This document shows, one piece after another, positions 26,262-35,600 of a stretch of DNA of 64,000 nucleotides (within the stretch, counting starts at the first letter, position 1; every line of letters begins with the position of its first letter). Where the stretch lies: the NCBI RefSeq assembly GCF_002950575.1, contig NZ_CP026923.1:434001-498000 (forward strand). Direction: 5' to 3'. The notes under the pieces were generated by a model. The model did no database searches. It saw only the letters and a program-made list of their open reading frames with translations, and was not told the origin of the DNA. The position numbers and the translations under genes are program-made. The stretch is from Pontimonas salivibrio (lineage in GTDB: Bacteria > Actinomycetota > Actinomycetes > Actinomycetales > Microbacteriaceae).

Positions 26262-27205
26262 ACTCGTCGGTTCCCCTGCTGTGGTTACCCGCTGGTCTCG
26301 GTGCGGGGGTGTTGATGGGCTTTGTCGCGCCGTTGCCGTTTTCGCTGCCGCTCTGGGCCCTACTGGTCATCCACGCAGTGGTGATTTTCCATCTCGCCCT
26401 CGCGCTACCCCTCATGTCTTTGGGTCGAGCGACAGGCCAAACCAGGGTGTGGCGAGCATTGGTGGCCATCAACGTTCTTGCTGTTCCGCTTCTGGCTTTT
26501 GTGCTCTCACGTGTGGTGTGGCACACCTACGAACTGCAGGTGGGGCTGCTGTTGGTGTTGCTGGCCCCAGGGGTCGCGTTAATCCTGCCGATCATTCGAG
26601 GGGCGGGTGGTGATGCCGAGAGCGTTCTGGGTGTCACACCGTTGCTGTTAGCCGGTCAGCTCATCGCCGTTCCACCCCTGACCATTCTGCTAAGTGGGGG
26701 AGTGTTCCAGTGGAGCGATATTCCCCCCACACTCCTCCCGATTGCCGCAGTCATTGTTGCTCCCGTGATCATCAGCGCCGTCATCCAGTGGCGATGGAAA
26801 ACCCTTGACTCCACGCCGGAGCTTCCACTGTTGCCGCGCCTCACCGTGTGGTGGGCGGCCGCCGCGTTTTTCGTGACCGCGTGGGATAAAACGCCGGGTG
26901 CCGCCGAGCGCCTCAGTGAACTGAGCTGGTTGGTGCCTCTGTCGATTGCGTTCCTCGTGTTAATGGCACCGCTCAGCCTGTTAGCGGCAGGCCTCGTCGG
27001 GGTGACAGTCGATAAACGCCGGGCCATCCTGATTGCAGCAGTGGGGCGAGGAGGAATCGTCATTCTTCCCATCACCCTCGCGCTGGATCAAGACGTCTGG
27101 GGGCTTGTTCCGTTCGTGGTGATGGGGCAAGCGTCCATTGAAGCCATCGGGTTGTTGGTCTACCGATCCATCACCCGAGAAATCCTCGCCGGCGAGCACA
27201 CCTAA
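26258..27205 (+). CDS. Multi-pass membrane transporter, BASS/arsenite-permease-like
   Basis: The 315-residue product has eight to ten hydrophobic helices. Its pattern (LLAPGVALILPI, GGDAESVLGVTPLLL, AVGRGGIVILPITLALD) recalls the bile acid:sodium symporter/ACR3 superfamily, with two inverted halves, but I cannot name a substrate. GTG 26258 overlaps the rsmA stop (GTGA); a start at 26207 would overlap rsmA by 54 bases. Its coupling to rsmA is probably operon packing rather than functional linkage. Confidence 0.65.
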   Translation: MNSSVPLLWLPAGLGAGVLMGFVAPLPFSLPLWALLVIHAVVIFHLALALPLMSLGRATGQTRVWRALVAINVLAVPLLAFVLSRVVWHTYELQVGLLLVLLAPGVALILPIIRGAGGDAESVLGVTPLLLAGQLIAVPPLTILLSGGVFQWSDIPPTLLPIAAVIVAPVIISAVIQWRWKTLDSTPELPLLPRLTVWWAAAAFFVTAWDKTPGAAERLSELSWLVPLSIAFLVLMAPLSLLAAGLVGVTVDKRRAILIAAVGRGGIVILPITLALDQDVWGLVPFVVMGQASIEAIGLLVYRSITREILAGEHT

Positions 27206-27272
27206 TTAGTGACCGTAACGCCCGTGATTACTGCCCCGGGGGACTGGTGGGGACGACGCTAAGCTCGGGCGT

Positions 27273-28208
27273 ATGAGCCCGGCGCATCCACGGTCTGTCG
27301 TCGCACAAGCGCCCGGAAAAATTAACCTCGGCCTCTGGGTAGGCCCAGCTGACGACACAGGCTTTCACCCACTGCTCACCGCTTTTCAAGCGGTAGACCT
27401 GTGGGAAATTGTCACTCTCACCGAGGCGCCTTCGCTCGGCATATCGTGCGCGGGCAGCGTGGACTGCTCGGGGGTTCCACTCGGCCCAGGCAACATTGCC
27501 TGGAAGGCAGTGGAGAGGGTGGCCAGCGCTCGCGGCGAATCGGGGTCCACTTCGATGTCGATCGCGATTGAGAAGAACGTTCCGGTCGCTGGCGGGATGG
27601 CTGGCGGGTCAGCTGATGCAGCAGCAACACTTCTTGCCCTGCAACAGTTTTCGCAGCCACCCCTGGATTACTCACAGATCGTGGCGATTGCCGCCGAACT
27701 GGGATCTGATGTGCCCTTTTCCCTCCAGGGAGGAAGTGCCATTGGACGCGGTAGGGGAGTCGACCTGACCGCAGTATTGCCACAACAACCCCTCCACCTT
27801 GTGGTGGTGCCGGCCACGTTCGAGCTCTCCACTGCGGAGGTCTATCGGCAATTTGATGGAGAGGGCCGGAGTGCACCTCTCGCCACCGAACTACCCGAAG
27901 GGTTTCTAGACGCTTGGCTGGCCGGTGATGCCACCCGCCTTGCTCCTCTCCTGCACAACGATTTAGAGGCGCCAGCGTGCCGGTTGCAACCACAGCTGGT
28001 GACCACCCTGCACGATGTTCATGCAGCAGGAGCTCTTCGGGCCATGGTCTCTGGTTCCGGACCGACCGTTTTGGGTTTTGCCAACGATGCCGAGCATGCG
28101 CAGACAATTGCCCAACAACTAGGCCGGCGAGGCTATTCCCCGATTGTCACCCAGACGGTCATTCACCCCAACGAACAGTCACCACAACAGACCACCGACA
28201 CTGTGTAG
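27273..28208 (+). CDS. ispE: 4-diphosphocytidyl-2-C-methyl-D-erythritol kinase
   Basis: IspE phosphorylates CDP-methylerythritol in the non-mevalonate isoprenoid pathway. The 311-residue GHMP kinase has the N-terminal APGKINLGLWV, the ATP loop PVAGGMAGGSADAAA (about 104-118) and a C-terminal ALRAMVSGSGPTVLGF. The same pathway's last enzyme, IspH, is encoded at 61755-62822. In actinobacteria ispE commonly follows rsmA and precedes an ABC-F gene, as here, although a transporter gene is inserted before it and lspA after it. Confidence 0.95.
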   Translation: MSPAHPRSVVAQAPGKINLGLWVGPADDTGFHPLLTAFQAVDLWEIVTLTEAPSLGISCAGSVDCSGVPLGPGNIAWKAVERVASARGESGSTSMSIAIEKNVPVAGGMAGGSADAAATLLALQQFSQPPLDYSQIVAIAAELGSDVPFSLQGGSAIGRGRGVDLTAVLPQQPLHLVVVPATFELSTAEVYRQFDGEGRSAPLATELPEGFLDAWLAGDATRLAPLLHNDLEAPACRLQPQLVTTLHDVHAAGALRAMVSGSGPTVLGFANDAEHAQTIAQQLGRRGYSPIVTQTVIHPNEQSPQQTTDTV

Positions 28209-28242
28209 GAGGGCCGGCTCGACCCCGCTTACTGAGGGGCCC

Positions 28243-28854
28243 CTAGTGAGGGGGACGCTCGGAGCTGCCGCCTTCGCCGGCTTCCTCCTGGGAGTTAGTG
28301 TCTGCGGAAGTGGCTTCTGCGGCACCGGTTTCTGCGGCTGCCGCTTTTGCCGCGGCTTCGGCGGCTGCTAGAGCAGCGTGACCCTCCCGAGGGGCTCCGA
28401 TGACGCTTGCAAGAACCAACACGATGGCACCCCCGACCAGGGCAATGTCGGCCACATTTCCGACAAAGAATCCGGCGTAGTCCAAAAAGTCAACGATGTG
28501 GCCGATGGCGAACCCTGGGTCCCGGAAAAGTCGATCACCGAGGTGACTAATAGCCCCGCCGGTCATTGCCCCCAAACCAATCACCCACAACCAGTGGCGG
28601 GTACTGAGACTAAACCACACCAAACCCACTACCGCGAAGGCCGCCACAATAGAGAGAATCCAGGTGTAGTCGGCAGCGATACCAAAGGCGGCACCGGGAT
28701 TGTAGACCAGGCGGAAACCAAAAAGGTCTCCCCACAGGGGCACATATTCCCGAAATTCCAGTTCAGATTCCGCCCACCATTTCGACCACTGGTCGACGAC
28801 AATCCAAATCAGTGCCTGAATGCCGATCAGAAGTGGACCAAGAAAACGTTGCAC
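28243..28854 (-). CDS. lspA: Lipoprotein signal peptidase (signal peptidase II)
   Basis: LspA cleaves signal peptides of prelipoproteins in the membrane, so it should process the two lipoproteins encoded in this window. The 203-residue protein has four helices; conserved features are VYNPGAAFG, GGAISHLGDRLF, and the two catalytic Asp motifs in HIVDFLD and GNVADIALV. The tail of about 45 residues is Ala/Glu-rich and low complexity, beyond the usual 160-170 residue core. It is divergent from the ABC-F gene with 49 bases between them. Confidence 0.93.
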   Translation of the reverse strand: MQRFLGPLLIGIQALIWIVVDQWSKWWAESELEFREYVPLWGDLFGFRLVYNPGAAFGIAADYTWILSIVAAFAVVGLVWFSLSTRHWLWVIGLGAMTGGAISHLGDRLFRDPGFAIGHIVDFLDYAGFFVGNVADIALVGGAIVLVLASVIGAPREGHAALAAAEAAAKAAAAETGAAEATSADTNSQEEAGEGGSSERPPH

Positions 28855-28903
28855 CGGGGGTTCCTCACTGTCTCGACCAAGGGGGCCAGACTAGGCTTCC
28901 CTG

Positions 28904-30724
28904 GTGGTACATCTACTCGGAGCCCAGTCGGTGTACCTCGAGTATCCCACGCGCGAAGTCTTCGCGGGTGTCTCTGCGTCGCTCAGTGCCGGGGATCGAA
29001 TCGGCATCGTGGGTCGAAACGGTGAAGGAAAATCGACCCTTCTCAAACTCCTCGCGGGACGACTTCAACCTGACCGCGGTGACGTCATTGCCCGTAACGG
29101 TTTGCGCATTGGTTACGTCGACCAGTCGGATCAACTAGGCGGCGAGCACAGTGTGTTGCAGGCCGTGGTGGGCGATGTTGACGACCACCAGTGGGCGAGG
29201 GACCCCAAAGTTCGTGACGTGTTGAGCGGTGTCTTGGGCGACATCGATTACGACACACCTGTGAGTGCTCTCAGTGGTGGCCAAACCAGGCGGGTGAGTT
29301 TAGCCTCAACTCTCATTCACGACTGGGATGTCTTGATGCTCGACGAGCCGACCAACCATTTGGATATCGCCAGTGTGTCGTGGCTTGCCGGGCACCTCAA
29401 GAAACGTTTTGCCAAAAATGATTCGGCGCTGCTGGTTGTTACCCACGATCGGTGGTTTCTCGACCAGGTGACCGATCAGACCTGGGAAGTGAACCGCCAA
29501 CAGATTTCTGCCTACGAAGGCGGCTACGCCGCCTACGTCTTGCAGCGAATGGAACGCGGACGCCAAGAACAGGTGCGCTTCGCCCGCAGCCAAAACCTGT
29601 TGCGAAAAGAACTCGCGTGGCTTCGCCGGGGCGCGCCGGCCAGAACGACGAAACCCAAGTTCCGCATTGAGGCGGCTGAAAGCCTGATTGCGACCGAGCC
29701 ACCACCCAGGGATCAGGTGAGCCTGTCGAGATTGGCCACCCAGCGGTTGGGTAAGACGGTGCTGGAGTTAGACGATGTGTGGGCAGGATACGACGACACC
29801 GACATTCTTCGCGGAGTGACGTGGAATATTGCCCCCGGTGAGCGCACAGGCATTGTGGCGGCGAACGGCCAAGGAAAAACCACTCTCCTTCGCGTGTTGG
29901 AGGGCAGCCTTCAGCCCACCAAGGGGCGCATCAAACGCGGCAAAACAGTCAAGATTGGCAGTCTCGATCAGCGTGATGGTGGTTTAGAACCGTGGTGGGA
30001 TAAACGAGTCGCCGATTTGGTCGCCGATCACAAAACCAGTTACGTGGCGGGTAAAGCCGAATACACCCCCAGTTACCTGCTGGAACAGTTAGGTTTTGGC
30101 TCCGCCACCCTCTCGCAGCACGTGTCCAGGCTTTCTGGTGGTCAGCGTCGACGGTTGAACATTTTGGTGCAGTTATTGGCTGAACCCAACGTGTTGCTAC
30201 TCGATGAGCCCACTAACGACCTCGACACGGACATGTTGACCGCTCTGGAAGACCTTTTGGATTCGTGGCCGGGAACACTCATTGTGGTCTCCCACGATCG
30301 CTACCTCGTGGAGCGAGTGACGGACCAACAGTATGCGCTGATTGACGGTAATTTGCGCCACCTTCCCCGCGGTATCGACGAATACCTCCAGTTACGTCCC
30401 ACCACGTCGTCCAATTCGTCTGACACCAAGAACCCGGCCGATCAGTCCACGCATCAACCGTCGTCATCAACCGCCTCCCCACGGTTAGCACCGGGCAGTA
30501 AAGAACACCGGCTGGCCGAAAAAGAACAAGGTCAGATTGAGCGGCGTTTGGCCAAGCTACAGACCGAGCGTGCTGCGCTCGTTGAAGAAATGGCGGTGAT
30601 TGACCCTAAAGAGTGGGAGCCGCTCAGCGCACTCACCCAACAGGTGGACACCATTGATCAGGAAATTTCTGAGCGGGAGATGCGGTGGTTGGAACTGGTC
30701 GCCCTGTTAGAGCCTGGTGCCTAA
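28904..30724 (+). CDS. ABC-F family ATPase, Uup-like
   Basis: The 606-residue soluble protein has two ABC ATPase domains without membrane segments. Domain 1 has Walker A GRNGEGKST (about 37-45), signature LSGGQTRR and Walker B VLMLDEPTNHLD; domain 2 has AANGQGKTT, LSGGQRRR and VLLLDEPTNDLD. A low-complexity Ser/Thr-rich linker and a C-terminal coiled coil (from about residue 535) resemble Uup. ABC-F proteins act on the ribosome, in translation-factor or antibiotic-resistance roles. The GTG start has no strong ribosome site. Confidence 0.92.
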   Translation: MVHLLGAQSVYLEYPTREVFAGVSASLSAGDRIGIVGRNGEGKSTLLKLLAGRLQPDRGDVIARNGLRIGYVDQSDQLGGEHSVLQAVVGDVDDHQWARDPKVRDVLSGVLGDIDYDTPVSALSGGQTRRVSLASTLIHDWDVLMLDEPTNHLDIASVSWLAGHLKKRFAKNDSALLVVTHDRWFLDQVTDQTWEVNRQQISAYEGGYAAYVLQRMERGRQEQVRFARSQNLLRKELAWLRRGAPARTTKPKFRIEAAESLIATEPPPRDQVSLSRLATQRLGKTVLELDDVWAGYDDTDILRGVTWNIAPGERTGIVAANGQGKTTLLRVLEGSLQPTKGRIKRGKTVKIGSLDQRDGGLEPWWDKRVADLVADHKTSYVAGKAEYTPSYLLEQLGFGSATLSQHVSRLSGGQRRRLNILVQLLAEPNVLLLDEPTNDLDTDMLTALEDLLDSWPGTLIVVSHDRYLVERVTDQQYALIDGNLRHLPRGIDEYLQLRPTTSSNSSDTKNPADQSTHQPSSSTASPRLAPGSKEHRLAEKEQGQIERRLAKLQTERAALVEEMAVIDPKEWEPLSALTQQVDTIDQEISEREMRWLELVALLEPGA

Positions 30725-30749
30725 ACAGCACAGCAGCGCTAGGTGGAAA

Positions 30750-31265
30750 TTAGGCCTCTGAGGCGTCCGCGTCGCTGATTTCCAGACTCAGGGTGCGAAG
30801 CAGATTACTGAGAGCTTCACGATCCGACGCACTCAAGCCCCGCAGGGCGTGCTCTTCTTCCCTTAGCAAATCAGCCAAAGCCCGATCCACGACGCTTCGC
30901 CCTAGCGGGGTGAGGCCCACCAGGGCCCGCCTGCCATCGTCGCTGTCGGGGGTTCTGGTGACTAAACCGCGTTGCACCAACCGGTGAATCCTGTTGGTCA
31001 TCGCTCCACTGGTCACCATGGTGTGTTGCCGAAGCACTGTGGGGCTTAGTTGGTAGGGCTCACCGGAGCGTCGGAGTGTGGCCAACACGTCAAAAGCGGA
31101 CACATCCAAGTCGTGGGCACTGAACACTCTGCGGCGAAGCCGGTCCAAATGTTTGGCAATTCTGGTCACCCGCGAGAGCACACCTAAGGGAGCAAGGTCC
31201 AAATCGGAGCGTTCCTGGGACCACGCCTCAATGATGTGATCGACATCATCGCGGGGAGCCGACAT
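30750..31265 (-). CDS. MarR-family transcriptional regulator
   Basis: The 171-residue protein has a winged helix-turn-helix core: YQLSPTVLRQHTMVTSGAMT, then NRIHRLVQRGLVTRTPDSDD and GRRALVGLTPLGR, the standard MarR recognition helix and wing. Such dimers repress genes for drug efflux or stress response and are released by small aromatic ligands. It lies alone and convergent with the ABC-F gene; its target is unknown. Confidence 0.9.
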   Translation of the reverse strand: MSAPRDDVDHIIEAWSQERSDLDLAPLGVLSRVTRIAKHLDRLRRRVFSAHDLDVSAFDVLATLRRSGEPYQLSPTVLRQHTMVTSGAMTNRIHRLVQRGLVTRTPDSDDGRRALVGLTPLGRSVVDRALADLLREEEHALRGLSASDREALSNLLRTLSLEISDADASEA

Positions 31266-31311
31266 TTAACCATTATCGTGGTCTGGCAGACTAGAGCGCA
31301 GAGCGACACAT

Positions 31312-31386
31312 TCCGCCTTGGTGTAACGGCAGCACGACAGCCTTTGGAGCTGTTAGGTCTAGGTTCGAATCCTGGGGGCGGAGCCA
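31312..31386 (+). tRNA. tRNA-Gln (anticodon TTG)
   Basis: The 75-base gene folds as a cloverleaf: acceptor TCCGCCT pairs with GGGCGGA, the anticodon stem ACAGC/GCTGT bounds the loop CTTTGGA (anticodon TTG), and the T-arm contains GGTTCGAATCC. Discriminator G and CCA are encoded. It precedes glmU. Confidence 0.95.
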
Positions 31387-31447
31387 GATGTGGGAGTTTC
31401 CCGCTTGCCTGCTGTCAAACCGTGAGCCATGCACTTAAATGGTAGGC

Positions 31448-32884
31448 ATGAGCCCTTCTTCGTTGGCCGTCGTGGTGTTGGCGGCAGGCGCGGGCACCAG
31501 GATGAAATCGGCCACCCCGAAGGTTCTGCACCCTCTGGCGGGTATTCCATTAATCGGCCACGTGCTGTCTACTGCTGAAGCGCTAAACCCCCAGCAGACG
31601 GTTGTGGTGGTTCGCCACGAAGCAGAGCAAGTCTCCGAAGCGGTCGACACCTGGGCTGACAACGCACATATTGTGCACCAAGACGACATCCCCGGCACGG
31701 GACGTGCGGTGGAACTCGCCCTGGAGAAAATCCCGAGCGATGTCGACAATGTCGTGATTTTGAGCGCCGATGTTCCCCTGCTGGATTCGGAAACAATCGG
31801 GGCAATGATCGGCTTTCACCAAGAAGCGGAAGCAGGGGTTACTCTGCTCAGCACAATCCACGAAGACCCCACCGGTTACGGCCGGATCATCCGCCGTGAC
31901 GATGGAATCGTCACGGCCATCGTCGAAGAAGTCGATGCGGATGAGCAACAGCGCGCCATCCACGAAGTCAACGCGGGCGTGTATGTCGCGAGGCGGGACA
32001 TTCTGGCCCACGCCTTGCCGAGCCTCACCACAGCCAACGCGCAGGGCGAAAAATATCTCACCGACGTCGTCGGACAGGTGGCCACACAATCGGGCGTAGT
32101 TCACGCCGTCGTGGTGGAGGATTCGTGGCTCGTCGAAGGTGTTAACGACCGAATCCAACTGCAACGCATGCAGCGCCGGCTGAACACCATGATTGTGCGC
32201 GGTTGGCAACGAGACGGTGTGAGTATCAAAGCCCCCGAATCAGTGTGGATTGACCTCTCAGTCCAGCTCGACCAGGACGTCACACTGCTGCCCGGAGTGA
32301 CCCTTGAGGGCTCCTGCCACATTGACAACGGAGCTACCATCGGCCCTGATTGCACCCTCAGTCACGCGCGGGTCGGAGCAGGAGCACGAATTCAGCGCAG
32401 TGTCGTCGACTCTGCGGTGATTGCCGCCGGTGCCACCGTGGGGCCCTTTGCGTACCTCCGGCCCGGCACCGTCATCAATGAGGGCGGCAAAGTCGGTGCA
32501 TTCGTCGAAACCAAGAACGCGACCATTGGTCGCGGGGCAAAAGTGCCACACTTGAGTTACATCGGCGATGCCGACATTGGCGAAGGGGCAAACATCGGTG
32601 CAGGCAGCATTACCGCCAACTATGACGGGGTGAATAAACACCGCACCGTCATAGGCCCGCACGCCAAAACAGGTTCCGACAACGTCTTTGTGGCACCCGT
32701 CGAAGTGGGTGCCGGGGCGTACACCGCGGCAGGCACCACCATCCGCCGTAATGTGCCCGCCGGCGCGCTCGCGGTCGCACCCGTGAGTGTGCGCACCATT
32801 GACGGCTGGGTGGGCACCAATCGACCCGGCACCGCGGCGGCTGAGGCCGCCGAGAATTCCCGCACTACACCCGATACCCACTAA
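31448..32884 (+). CDS. glmU: Bifunctional UDP-N-acetylglucosamine pyrophosphorylase/glucosamine-1-phosphate acetyltransferase
   Basis: GlmU makes UDP-GlcNAc, the precursor of peptidoglycan, by acetylating glucosamine-1-phosphate and then joining UMP. The N-terminal uridylyltransferase domain starts with VVLAAGAGTRMKS and has PLLD near 105; the C-terminal half is a left-handed beta-helix with hexapeptide repeats, including GAFVETKNATIGRG, LSYIGDADIGEG and GAGSITANYDG. The 478-residue length from ATG 31448 is normal; ATG 31439 would add three residues. It forms a unit with prs. Amino sugars released by NagA could feed this enzyme. Confidence 0.96.
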   Translation: MSPSSLAVVVLAAGAGTRMKSATPKVLHPLAGIPLIGHVLSTAEALNPQQTVVVVRHEAEQVSEAVDTWADNAHIVHQDDIPGTGRAVELALEKIPSDVDNVVILSADVPLLDSETIGAMIGFHQEAEAGVTLLSTIHEDPTGYGRIIRRDDGIVTAIVEEVDADEQQRAIHEVNAGVYVARRDILAHALPSLTTANAQGEKYLTDVVGQVATQSGVVHAVVVEDSWLVEGVNDRIQLQRMQRRLNTMIVRGWQRDGVSIKAPESVWIDLSVQLDQDVTLLPGVTLEGSCHIDNGATIGPDCTLSHARVGAGARIQRSVVDSAVIAAGATVGPFAYLRPGTVINEGGKVGAFVETKNATIGRGAKVPHLSYIGDADIGEGANIGAGSITANYDGVNKHRTVIGPHAKTGSDNVFVAPVEVGAGAYTAAGTTIRRNVPAGALAVAPVSVRTIDGWVGTNRPGTAAAEAAENSRTTPDTH

Positions 32885-32899
32885 ATCAGCGAGGACACT

Positions 32900-33877
32900 A
32901 TGGGCCAGATTTCCACCCCGAATAAGAAAAATCTCATCATTGTGTCGGGAAGGGCCCACCCGCAGCTTGCGGAAGATGTGGCCACCCAGTTGGGTAGCGA
33001 TGTCCTCTCCAGCGAAAACCGGACCTTTGCAAACGGCGAAATTTACGCCCGTTACGGCGAAAGTGTTCGCGGGTGCGATGCCTTCGTCATTCAGGCCCAC
33101 AGTTACCCCATCAACGAATGGTTGATGGAGCAGTTGATCATGGTCGATGCGCTGAAGCGTGCCAGTGCGAAGCGCATCACCGTCGTGGCCCCGTTTTATC
33201 CCTACGCGCGTCAAGACAAGAAAGGGCGCGGTCGCGAACCCATTTCCGCCCGACTCGTGGCGGACCTGTTTAAAGCAGCGGGCGCTGATCGGATCATGAG
33301 TGTTGACCTGCACGCCGCCCAAATTCAAGGGTTCTTTGACGGACCCGTCGATCACCTTTTCGCCATGCCGGTGCTGTTAGAGCACTTCCGGGAGAAGCTC
33401 AACATTGACGAGCTCACCATTGTGAGCCCCGACATGGGTCGTGTGCGGGTAGCCGATATTTGGAGTGACAAATTGGGGGCACCACTGGCGATTATTCACA
33501 AACGTCGTGACCCCCGCGTGCCCAACCAAGTCTCGGTTCACGAAATTGTGGGTGACGTGGAAGGCCGCGTCTGCCTGCTGGTCGATGACCTGATCGACAC
33601 CGGTCGCACCATTCAAAAAGCCGCGGAAGCGCTCAAAAATGCCGGTGCGAAAGGTGTCGTCGTTGCCGCCACACACGCCGTATTTTCTGACCCCGCGACC
33701 GAAGTTCTCCAGTCGGAAGCCATTGACGAGGTCGTCGTCACCGACACCCTCCCGCTGCCGGATTCGAAAAAGTGGGACCGGCTCACCATCTTGCCCATTG
33801 CCCCGCTTCTGGCCCGAGCCATTCGGGAAGTCTTCGACGACGGTTCGGTGACGTCAATGTTTGACGGTCAGGCTTAA
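32900..33877 (+). CDS. prs: Ribose-phosphate pyrophosphokinase
   Basis: Prs makes PRPP from ribose-5-phosphate and ATP for nucleotide, histidine and tryptophan synthesis. The 325-residue protein has the ATP-site FANGEIYARY, the flexible-loop RQDKKGRGREPISARL, DLHAAQIQGFFD and the PRPP-binding CLLVDDLIDTGRTI. It begins 15 bases after glmU, an arrangement common in Gram-positive bacteria. Its end overlaps the convergent membrane-protein gene by four bases. Confidence 0.97.
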   Translation: MGQISTPNKKNLIIVSGRAHPQLAEDVATQLGSDVLSSENRTFANGEIYARYGESVRGCDAFVIQAHSYPINEWLMEQLIMVDALKRASAKRITVVAPFYPYARQDKKGRGREPISARLVADLFKAAGADRIMSVDLHAAQIQGFFDGPVDHLFAMPVLLEHFREKLNIDELTIVSPDMGRVRVADIWSDKLGAPLAIIHKRRDPRVPNQVSVHEIVGDVEGRVCLLVDDLIDTGRTIQKAAEALKNAGAKGVVVAATHAVFSDPATEVLQSEAIDEVVVTDTLPLPDSKKWDRLTILPIAPLLARAIREVFDDGSVTSMFDGQA

Positions 33878-34230
33878 GTTCCACTCACTGGGCGCAGGTT
33901 GGGAACCCCGGGGATGGGGCCAAGTGTGGCGATCAGGAGCTCTTGGTTAGCTCCGACAGGGACATAGCACTGCCATCCGGCTGCACTGAGCGGTAGGAGT
34001 TCGAACCGTGCATCAACGCCCGGTGCGTTGGGGGCGTAGTACTGACGGGCCAATTCACAGGCATAGGCGGCGGAGCGGTTGGCTTGACCAATCGTGCCAA
34101 TCAGGCTGGGCAGCACCAGTAGCCCTAAACCGACGAGGGCGACGGTGCGCAAAATGCGCATCCGCCGGTTACTGCGCAGCGGCTGTGGGTCATCTTCTGG
34201 CCACAGCTCCTCGGGAAGGGGGTCAGACAT
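33874..34230 (-). CDS. Hypothetical single-pass membrane protein
   Basis: The 118-residue product has an acidic N-terminal part (SDPLPEELWPEDDPQP), an Arg-rich stretch, one transmembrane helix (about residues 31-50) and a C-terminal domain of about 65 residues with two cysteines, probably outside the membrane. I do not recognise a family. ATG 34230 gives this length; a start at 34314 would add 28 residues of unlikely composition. Its end overlaps prs. Confidence 0.6.
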   Translation of the reverse strand: MSDPLPEELWPEDDPQPLRSNRRMRILRTVALVGLGLLVLPSLIGTIGQANRSAAYACELARQYYAPNAPGVDARFELLPLSAAGWQCYVPVGANQELLIATLGPIPGVPNLRPVSGT

Positions 34231-34336
34231 GCTGTGGATCAGACATTCTGAGTTGTTCGCTGTATCGACCGCATCACCCCACCAGCCTAAGAGGATGCAA
34301 CCGAGAGTGTTCACATACGGGCTTTAAGCTCACCGT

Positions 34337-35563
34337 GTGCAGGCTTTAGAGCGTCGGTTGGGAGTTACCGGCTCCATCGCGATTGGTGTCGCGGCGATGG
34401 TGGGGGCTGGGGTGTTTTTCGTGTGGGCCCCCGCGTGGGATCTCGCGGGCGAGTGGATGTTGGTGTCACTGGCTTTGGCCACGATAGTGGCGACACTAAA
34501 CGGGTTAGTCACCACCCAGCTGGCCATTCGCGTACCGACATCGGGTGGTATTTATTCCTATGGTCGGGCTTATCGCGGCGAGTTTGTGGGATTCGTGGCC
34601 GGTTGGCTTTTTATTACCGGCAAAACTGCTTCAGCTGCCGCCATCGCACTGATTGCCGCTACGTATGTGCTGCCTGACCAGCCCCGTGGGTTGGCTGTGG
34701 CATTCATTGTGGCCTTCAGCGCGGTCGTGATCAGCGGTATTCGCGCCACCGCCACCCTCAGTATCGGCATTGTTGCCGTGGTGGTGGGAGGTCTGGTGTT
34801 TCTCGCTGTGCCCGCAATCGCCTCCGAGGGTGTGTCGATTACTTTCGGGTCACTACCCGGTTGGGGTGTGTTGAGCGCCGCCGGGTTGATGTTTTTTTCC
34901 TTTGCCGGCTACGCGAGGATGGCCACTCTCGGTGAAGAGGTGCGCGACCCCGTGCGCACGTTGCCCCGGGCAATCATTGGTGCACTAGTCATCGTCCTCA
35001 CCCTTTACGCGTTGTTGGCCCTGGCCTTAATTCCCACCTTCGCCGCAAACGGCGTGAGCCCAGCACCTCTCACCGCGTTGGTTTCTGGTGATGCAATGTG
35101 GTTGGTGGGGCTGCTGGCTTTGGTGGCTTCTCTCGGTTCGCTGCTGGCCATCCTCGCGGGGCTCAGTCGAACCAGTTTGCAAATGGCGAGGCATCGAGAC
35201 CTCCCAGGAGCACTCGCCCACCTCTCGCCTGCAACGAAAGGACCGCTGTTTTCTGAACTTGCCGTGGCAGCGGGAGCCATCACCCTGGTGTTGGTGACCG
35301 ACCCGCTGTGGTTGGTGGGCCTTTCAGGAACCGGTGTGCTCAGCTACTACGCCATCGGTCACTACAGCGCTCTCGCCCAACCCCGAGCAGAACGATTCCT
35401 CCCTCCTGTGGTGCCGATACTGGGGTTGGTGTTGTGCCTGGTGTTAGTGGTGAGTCTGCCGGTGGCGTCACTCATCGCCGGAGTCAGCTGGACTCTTCTG
35501 GGGGTGTTGTGGTTTGTGATTGCCCGCAGTATTCGCCGACGAAAAAACCCCCCACAAGGCTGA
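34337..35563 (+). CDS. APC-family amino acid permease
   Basis: The 408-residue protein has about 11-12 helices. The first helix holds the APC substrate loop GVAAMVGAGVFF, and the loop FFSFAGYARMATLGEEVRDP with LPRAI matches the conserved region after helix 6. It probably moves amino acids or polyamines across the membrane; the substrate is not predictable. It is convergent with gnd, with a short hairpin on its stop codon. Confidence 0.85.
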   Translation: MQALERRLGVTGSIAIGVAAMVGAGVFFVWAPAWDLAGEWMLVSLALATIVATLNGLVTTQLAIRVPTSGGIYSYGRAYRGEFVGFVAGWLFITGKTASAAAIALIAATYVLPDQPRGLAVAFIVAFSAVVISGIRATATLSIGIVAVVVGGLVFLAVPAIASEGVSITFGSLPGWGVLSAAGLMFFSFAGYARMATLGEEVRDPVRTLPRAIIGALVIVLTLYALLALALIPTFAANGVSPAPLTALVSGDAMWLVGLLALVASLGSLLAILAGLSRTSLQMARHRDLPGALAHLSPATKGPLFSELAVAAGAITLVLVTDPLWLVGLSGTGVLSYYAIGHYSALAQPRAERFLPPVVPILGLVLCLVLVVSLPVASLIAGVSWTLLGVLWFVIARSIRRRKNPPQG

Positions 35564-35575
35564 CATCCCTCAGCC
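35558..35575. terminator. Short hairpin between the permease gene and gnd
   Basis: A 6-bp stem (GGCTGA / TCAGCC) with a six-base loop overlaps the permease stop codon and lies between two convergent genes. It may end transcription from both sides; the stem is short and has no T-run. Confidence 0.4.
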
Positions 35576-35600
35576 ATTGCGGTGTGGGACTGGTGATGTT

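Noticed and set aside
28378-29025. Plus-strand ORF opposite lspA
   Set aside because: lspA has the catalytic Asp motifs and membrane helices; the plus frame is a low-complexity shadow.
32258-33355. 365-codon minus-strand ORF across glmU and prs
   Set aside because: Both plus-strand genes are certain and the antisense protein has shadow-like composition.
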